Below are positions 12,741 through 17,978 of a DNA stretch of 17,978 nucleotides, piece by piece. Below the pieces are notes generated by a model. It did no database searches. It was not told the DNA's origin and worked only from the letters and a program-made list of their open reading frames with translations. A program made the position numbers and the translations under genes. The DNA comes from Flavobacterium sp. (lineage in GTDB: Bacteria; Bacteroidota; Bacteroidia; Flavobacteriales; Flavobacteriaceae), in assembly GCA_030151565.1 (NCBI GenBank), contig JASLDM010000089.1:1-17978 (forward strand). The letters are read 5' to 3'. Numbering within the stretch: the first letter of the stretch is position 1; each line of letters begins with the position of its first letter.

Positions 12741-15700
12741 ATGTTAGAACGTGTAATTAAACTAAGTCTTCAAAACAAGTTAATCGTCCTCTTGTGTACA
12801 TTTGGATTGATTGGTTTTGGACTTTATTCAGTGACCCAATTATCTATTGGTGCAGTACCCGACATTACAAATAATCAAATTCAGATTATTACTACTTCAA
12901 GCAATTTATCGACTCAAGATATTGAGCAATTTGTAACGTATCCGATTGAGGCAGAAATGGCAAATCTTCCAGGGATCGAAGAGATTCGCTCTATTTCTAA
13001 ATTTGGACTGTCTGTTGTAACCCTTGTTTTTGATGAAGCAATGGGGACTTATTTACCTCGACAATTAGTAGCTGAAAAGATAAAAGTTGCCGCAGACGAG
13101 ATACCAGAAGGGTTTGGAAGTCCTGAAATGGGACCTATTACAACGGGATTGGGGGAGATTTATCAATATGTATTAGAAGTAGAGCCTGAGTTTAAAGACA
13201 ATTATACTATTACCGACTTGCGAACCATTCAAGATTGGATTGTACGTCGTCAGCTCGCAGGGATACCTGGGGTAGTAGAAGTAAATACTTGGGGAGGGTA
13301 TTTAAAGCAATATGAGGTTGCGATAAATACGTCGAAACTTAATGCAATGCAGATTTCTATCAGTGAACTTTACGAGGCTTTAGAGCGTAATAATAGTATC
13401 GCAGGAGGAGCGTATATTGAAAAAGAAAATCAGAGTTTCTTTATTCGTGGAGAAGGAAGTATTCATTCTCTTGAAGATATTGAAGCTGTTGTAATAAAAA
13501 ACACAAATGGAATTCCCGTACTTGTTAAAGATGTGGCAACCGTCCGTTTTGGTAGTGCTAACCGTTTTGGAGCTATTACAGGAAATGGAGAAGGAGAAAA
13601 AGTTTTAGGTCAAATTATGATGATCAAAAACGGAAACTCAAAACAAGTTTTGAGTGATATTAAAGATAGAGTAGCTCAAGTACAAAAGAGTTTGCCAGAG
13701 GGAGTTTATATCAATCCGTTTTTGGAACGAAGTGAGTTGGTCTCCAAAACAACCTTTACAATTGCAGAAAACTTGATATTAGGATGTCTGATTGTAGTAT
13801 TTGTAGTGGTGTTGCTTTTAGGGAATTTACGATCTGGGTTGGTCGTAGCTTCAGTAATCCCATTGTGTTTGCTTTTTGCAATTTCTTTGATGAATATTTT
13901 TGAAATAGATGCCAACTTGATGAGTATGGGGGCTATCGATTTTGGAATTATGATTGATGGGGCAGTAATCATTGTAGAGTTTATTGCTTTTAAAATAGTG
14001 AGTAATGCTCAGCATTTGCAGCATTTGAACAAAAAAGATAGACAAGTAGCTATTGATGACATCACTTATCAAAGTGCTACAAAAATGATGAAATCTGCCT
14101 TTTTTGGACAGTTGATTATTTTGATTGTTTTTATTCCTATTTTTTCACTTACAGGAGTAGAAGGAAAGATGTTTCGACCAATGGCTACTACTTTTAGCTT
14201 TGCATTAATTGGAGCAATGATACTTTGTTTTACGTATGTGCCAGTTGTGTCCTCATTGATTTTGAAAGCAAAACCAGAAAAGGAAAAATCTTTTTCTAAA
14301 CGCTTGATTGCACGGTTAAACAGTTGGTATCAACCTATCATTAATTGGGCATTGAATCATACTAGGCCAGTGCTGTTTGTTGCAACAGCTTTATTAGGAG
14401 GGGCTATTTTTATATTTACAACAATGGGAGGAGAATTTACTCCAAAGTTGGATGAAGGAGATTTTGTGATTCAACCAGTGTTAAAAACGGGGACGTCATT
14501 GACGAAGACCATTGAAACAATGACCAAGATCGAACAAATTTTGCTTGAAAACTTTACGGAGGTCGATCAGGTGGTGACTAGAATTGGAGCGGCAGAAGTA
14601 CCTACGGATCCCATGTCAATGGAGGAAACCGATGTAATTATTAAATTAAATCCAAAAAATCAATGGATTGCGGCAGATACTAAAGATCAATTGGCTGATA
14701 CTATGAAGGCTATGATTGCATATTATATTCCCAATATGGAGGTTGAATTTACCCAACCGATTGAGATGCGCTTTAATGAATTAATATCAGGAACTCGTGC
14801 TGATATTGCGATTAAGATATTTGGAGAGGATTTAGATGTATTATATAAAAAGGCCAATCAGGTTCGTAAAGCTATTGAAGATATTCCAGGAGCCTCCGAT
14901 ATTATTGTAGAAAAAGTAGCGGGATTGCCACAAATGAGTGTCACATTTGATCGTCAAAAGATAGCTCGTTACGGGATGAATATTGCAGATGTGAATGAAG
15001 CAGTTTCTTTGGCATTTGCCGGAAAAACGGTAGGTAATGTGTTTGAAGGTGAACGTAAATTTGATTTAGTAGTTCGATTAGATGATGCTTATAAAAGAGA
15101 TTTAACAGATTTAGAAAATCTATATGTAACAACGCCTAACGGAAATCAAATTCCTTTATCCGAAGTTGCAAATATTGAATACACCGTTGGACCTGCGCAA
15201 ATATCAAGAGATGATGCTAAGCGCAGAATTGTAATAGGGGTAAATGTTCGTAATCGCGATTTACAAAGTGTTGTAACCGATATTAAAAATGCTGTTACAG
15301 CAAATGTGAAAATGCCATCGGGATATTCTGTAGAGTATGGTGGACAGTTCAAGAACTTAGAAAGTGCTAAAAACCGATTGATGATTGCAGTACCAGTAGC
15401 TTTAGTATTAATTTTCTTTATGTTGTATTTTGCTTTTCATTCTTTACGTGAAGCACTTATGGTATATACAGCAATCCCTTTGTCTGCCGTTGGTGGAATA
15501 TTATTGCTGTGGATGCGTGATCTGCCATTTAGTATCTCTGCAGGGGTTGGATTTATAGCATTATTTGGTATTGCAGTACTGAATGGTATTGTGTTGATTG
15601 AGCATTTCAATGAATTGAAGAAGTCAGGTAAATTCACAGATATCAATGCTTTGATTATTCAAGGAACTACCGATCGTTTAAGACCAGTTTTATTGACGGC

Positions 15701-17078
15701 ATCTGCTGCTGCATTAGGATTTTTACCAATGGCAATTTCTTCATCTGCAGGAGCGGAAGTACAGCGTCCTTTAGCAACTGTGGTAATTGGAGGACTTTTT
15801 ACTGCAACCATTTTAACCATGATTGTGTTGCCAGTATTGTTTAAAATAGTAGAAGAAAAACAACTTAAAATGAAACAAACGACAACTACTGTTGCATTTA
15901 TCCTCTTGTTTTTAGGATTGTCAAATCCTGTTCAAGCTCAGGAAATACAAAATGAAGAATTAAAAGAATTGATAGCACGTGCTGAGAAAAATAATAAGTA
16001 TTTGCTTTCTCTAGATAAAAAAGTAGCACAAGCAAAGGCAAACCGAGGGACTGCTTTTGATTTTGGAAAAACGAATTTGTATTACAATAAAGATCAGAAT
16101 AATTTGACAAAAGATGATTTGCCATTAAAAGTATTTGGTATTGAACAGTCAATGAGTTTTCCTACGCTTTACAGTGCGAAAAAAAAGATGCTTCAAGCTG
16201 ATTTTGAACGCATTCAAACTCAGACAGAATTGGATAAAGCAGCTATGTATTTTCAAGTTTCAAATTCATATTATGCACTCATTTACCTCAAGAATAAAGA
16301 GAAGCTCTATCAGGCATTAGATAGTTTGTTTTTAGGATTTTCTAAGTCTAGTAATCGTAAGTTTGAATTAGGAGAGACGAATTATTTAGAGAAAATTACT
16401 GCACAAGCAAAATCCCAACAGATAAAAATGCAATTGCATAAAGTTAAGCAACAAGTTGTTTTAGAACAGCAGAACTTAATGAATTTAGTGCAAAGCGAAG
16501 AGGAAATCAATGTTGAAAAAGATAATTTAGAAGTTTATTTTGATAGGGAAGATCCTTATGGATATCGTGTATTATATCAAGATTTGATTGATAAAACAAC
16601 AGATTTAAAAATGCGTGAACTCCAAGTTGAAAAACAAGGTTTTTTGCCAGACCTTAGTTTTGAGTATTTTCAAGGATATAATACCAACTTGTCTAATAGT
16701 TTAAATGGTTTCCAAATAGGTGTTGCAATCCCTTTGTTTTTTGGAGAAACGAAAGCAAAAGTGAAAGTAGCTAAACTAGAATTAGACGCTTGGGTATTGG
16801 AAAGTGAAAATAAAAAGTTGGCTTTACAACAGTTAATTGAATATCAAAATCATGAGATTGACAAAACAAAACAGATTTTAGAATACTACAAGGAGCATGG
16901 AATTGAGATATATAAAGAAATTTATAGAATTGCAGAAATGAGTTTTAAAAATGGATCTATAGACTTTTACCAATATTTGCAGAGTATTGAAGAAGCAACA
17001 ACTATGGAATCGGAATTTTTAGATAATCAATATCAATATATTCAAGCTCACCTTAATTTAGCCTATTTAAATTATTAA
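12741..17078 (+). CDS. czcA: Heavy-metal efflux RND transporter fused to a TolC-type outer-membrane channel
   Basis: The 1445-residue product combines two proteins. Residues 1-1043 are a full-length HME-RND proton/metal antiporter: TM1 about 14-32, then PDITNNQIQI and QFVTYPIEAEM, and the TM4 motif AIDFGIMIDGAVIIVE with D400, D406 and E413. These match D402, D408 and E415 of CzcA and point to Zn/Co/Cd more than Cu/Ag. The periplasmic AEVPTDPM and MRFNELISGTRADIAIKIFG are also CzcA-like. From Met1044 a signal-peptide-like segment runs to PVQA (site after A1066). It is followed by ~380 residues of a TolC/OEP channel protein, with long helical coiled-coil stretches and FEYFQGYNTN. The order means one polypeptide supplies both the inner-membrane pump and the outer-membrane channel. 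The same fusion is known among Bacteroidota. The adaptor gene follows after 4 bases. Confidence 0.93.
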   Translation: MLERVIKLSLQNKLIVLLCTFGLIGFGLYSVTQLSIGAVPDITNNQIQIITTSSNLSTQDIEQFVTYPIEAEMANLPGIEEIRSISKFGLSVVTLVFDEAMGTYLPRQLVAEKIKVAADEIPEGFGSPEMGPITTGLGEIYQYVLEVEPEFKDNYTITDLRTIQDWIVRRQLAGIPGVVEVNTWGGYLKQYEVAINTSKLNAMQISISELYEALERNNSIAGGAYIEKENQSFFIRGEGSIHSLEDIEAVVIKNTNGIPVLVKDVATVRFGSANRFGAITGNGEGEKVLGQIMMIKNGNSKQVLSDIKDRVAQVQKSLPEGVYINPFLERSELVSKTTFTIAENLILGCLIVVFVVVLLLGNLRSGLVVASVIPLCLLFAISLMNIFEIDANLMSMGAIDFGIMIDGAVIIVEFIAFKIVSNAQHLQHLNKKDRQVAIDDITYQSATKMMKSAFFGQLIILIVFIPIFSLTGVEGKMFRPMATTFSFALIGAMILCFTYVPVVSSLILKAKPEKEKSFSKRLIARLNSWYQPIINWALNHTRPVLFVATALLGGAIFIFTTMGGEFTPKLDEGDFVIQPVLKTGTSLTKTIETMTKIEQILLENFTEVDQVVTRIGAAEVPTDPMSMEETDVIIKLNPKNQWIAADTKDQLADTMKAMIAYYIPNMEVEFTQPIEMRFNELISGTRADIAIKIFGEDLDVLYKKANQVRKAIEDIPGASDIIVEKVAGLPQMSVTFDRQKIARYGMNIADVNEAVSLAFAGKTVGNVFEGERKFDLVVRLDDAYKRDLTDLENLYVTTPNGNQIPLSEVANIEYTVGPAQISRDDAKRRIVIGVNVRNRDLQSVVTDIKNAVTANVKMPSGYSVEYGGQFKNLESAKNRLMIAVPVALVLIFFMLYFAFHSLREALMVYTAIPLSAVGGILLLWMRDLPFSISAGVGFIALFGIAVLNGIVLIEHFNELKKSGKFTDINALIIQGTTDRLRPVLLTASAAALGFLPMAISSSAGAEVQRPLATVVIGGLFTATILTMIVLPVLFKIVEEKQLKMKQTTTTVAFILLFLGLSNPVQAQEIQNEELKELIARAEKNNKYLLSLDKKVAQAKANRGTAFDFGKTNLYYNKDQNNLTKDDLPLKVFGIEQSMSFPTLYSAKKKMLQADFERIQTQTELDKAAMYFQVSNSYYALIYLKNKEKLYQALDSLFLGFSKSSNRKFELGETNYLEKITAQAKSQQIKMQLHKVKQQVVLEQQNLMNLVQSEEEINVEKDNLEVYFDREDPYGYRVLYQDLIDKTTDLKMRELQVEKQGFLPDLSFEYFQGYNTNLSNSLNGFQIGVAIPLFFGETKAKVKVAKLELDAWVLESENKKLALQQLIEYQNHEIDKTKQILEYYKEHGIEIYKEIYRIAEMSFKNGSIDFYQYLQSIEEATTMESEFLDNQYQYIQAHLNLAYLNY

Positions 17079-17082
17079 TATA

Positions 17083-17978
17083 ATGAAAAAAAATATCGCA
17101 TTATTAGCCGTTTTAAGCCTAGTTTTTTCTTGTAATAATCAAGATAAGAACAGTGTAGAAGAGAGTGTAACTTCGAATTCTGAATTTATAACGGTAAGCC
17201 AAAAGCAATTTGATTCAGGAGGAATGAAGATGGGGACTCAGGAAGTTCAAGTGTTTGAAGAAGGAGTTAAAGCCTCGGGTACTGTAAGTGTAGAACCGCA
17301 ATATCAAGCACAAATAAATGCTGTTTTGGGAGGTTTTGTCAAGCAAATTGTAGTGTCAATTGGACAAAATGTTTCTAAAGGGCAAGTTGTAGCTTATGTG
17401 GAAAATCCTGAATTTATTGATATACAAAAGGAATATTTAGAGAGTTCGGAAGAGTTAAAATATTTGAAGTCTGAATTTGAACGTCAGAAAATGCTCTATG
17501 AAGAAAAAATCGCTTCACAGAAAGTATATCTTCAAACGGAGAGTAGCTATAAATTGATGTTTGCAAGAAATAAGAGTTTAGAAGTTAAGCTGAACTTATT
17601 ACAGATAGATGTTAATCAAGTGCGACAAGGTAGGTTTGTATCTCAAGTTCCCTTGCGTTCACCGATTTCAGGAGTTGTAACTCAAGTTCTAGTTTCTATT
17701 GGTAAGTTTGTATCTGCAGAGGATGCTTTACTAGAAGTTATAGAACCTTCTAGAGTTGTATTAGCTTTGAATGTTTTTGAGAAAGATGCACAATATGTTT
17801 CAAAAGGACAAAAGGTGGCGTTTAGTGTGCCTGAATCGCATAATTCTAAGTTTATAGCTACCGTTAATTTGGTTGGAAAATCGATAGATCCTACAACTCG
17901 TACAATTCCAGTAATTGCTGAGTTGCATATGGAAGATAAACAAAAATTAGTTTTTGGAATGTTTGCTGAAGCGGAAGT
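17083..17978 (+). CDS. RND membrane-fusion (periplasmic adaptor) lipoprotein, CusB/CzcB-like; 3' end outside window
   Basis: The frame is open from the ATG at 17083 to the window end (298 codons seen). The N-terminus is a lipoprotein signal peptide with lipobox VFSC and lipidated Cys17, so the protein is anchored in a membrane facing the periplasm. It continues with a barrel-sandwich/lipoyl half (GFVKQIVVSIGQNVSKGQVV), a coiled-coil hairpin (about residues 120-190), the second lipoyl half (SPISGVVTQVLVSIGKFV) and the start of the beta-barrel (VVLALNVFEKDAQYVSKGQ). This is the HlyD/CusB order. It should link the inner-membrane pump to the channel encoded just upstream, and its closeness to that gene indicates one mRNA. 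No CusF-like metal chaperone domain is seen in the visible part. Confidence 0.93.
   Translation, partial: MKKNIALLAVLSLVFSCNNQDKNSVEESVTSNSEFITVSQKQFDSGGMKMGTQEVQVFEEGVKASGTVSVEPQYQAQINAVLGGFVKQIVVSIGQNVSKGQVVAYVENPEFIDIQKEYLESSEELKYLKSEFERQKMLYEEKIASQKVYLQTESSYKLMFARNKSLEVKLNLLQIDVNQVRQGRFVSQVPLRSPISGVVTQVLVSIGKFVSAEDALLEVIEPSRVVLALNVFEKDAQYVSKGQKVAFSVPESHNSKFIATVNLVGKSIDPTTRTIPVIAELHMEDKQKLVFGMFAEAE

Overview
The window looks like chromosome from a low-G+C member of the Bacteroidota, most likely family Flavobacteriaceae. The signs are AT-rich codon use, weak or absent Shine-Dalgarno sequences, several exact TAnnTTTG promoter elements, a type III glutamine synthetase, and an RND pump fused to its outer-membrane channel. 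I cannot fix the genus from sequence alone. No transposase, integrase, rRNA, tRNA, CRISPR array or phage gene is visible.

Layout. Positions 1-950 hold the 3' end of a GH3 glycoside hydrolase gene and its terminator. Positions 1135-2484 hold an HdeD-like membrane protein and a small lipoprotein with a collagen-like stretch after its lipidated Cys, closed by a terminator. Positions 2532-4827 are a self-contained glnN unit: promoter, type III glutamine synthetase, and a long bidirectional hairpin shared with the convergent gene at 4872-5567, which encodes an exported protein of unknown function. Positions 5568-6471 are a 904-base gap without a convincing gene. Its middle looks different from the flanks and carries phased TACC repeats, GTTCG palindromes and hairpins. 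On the minus strand follow a DbpA-like DEAD-box helicase (7782-6472), possibly leaderless, and a three-gene operon (10165-7968) of a 2OG-Fe(II) oxygenase, a SUI1/YciH protein and a nucleoside phosphorylase.

From 10423 everything is on the plus strand: a 78-residue orphan, YbaK, a sensor histidine kinase with no response regulator beside it, and a heavy-metal RND efflux locus. The pump gene (12741-17078) encodes a full-length HME-RND transporter and, in the same frame, a full-length TolC-type channel joined by what looks like an internal signal peptide. A lipoprotein membrane-fusion adaptor follows after 4 bases and runs off the window.

The strongest non-coding signal lies between the kinase and the pump. 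Five heptamers of consensus TYYTAAG sit exactly 11 bp apart, and the last ends 21 bases upstream of a perfect TACTTTTG element. That is where the TTG -33 element sits in the glnN and ybaK promoters of this same window. This is the architecture expected of an OmpR-family response regulator activating the pump, so the neighbouring kinase probably acts through a regulator encoded outside the window.
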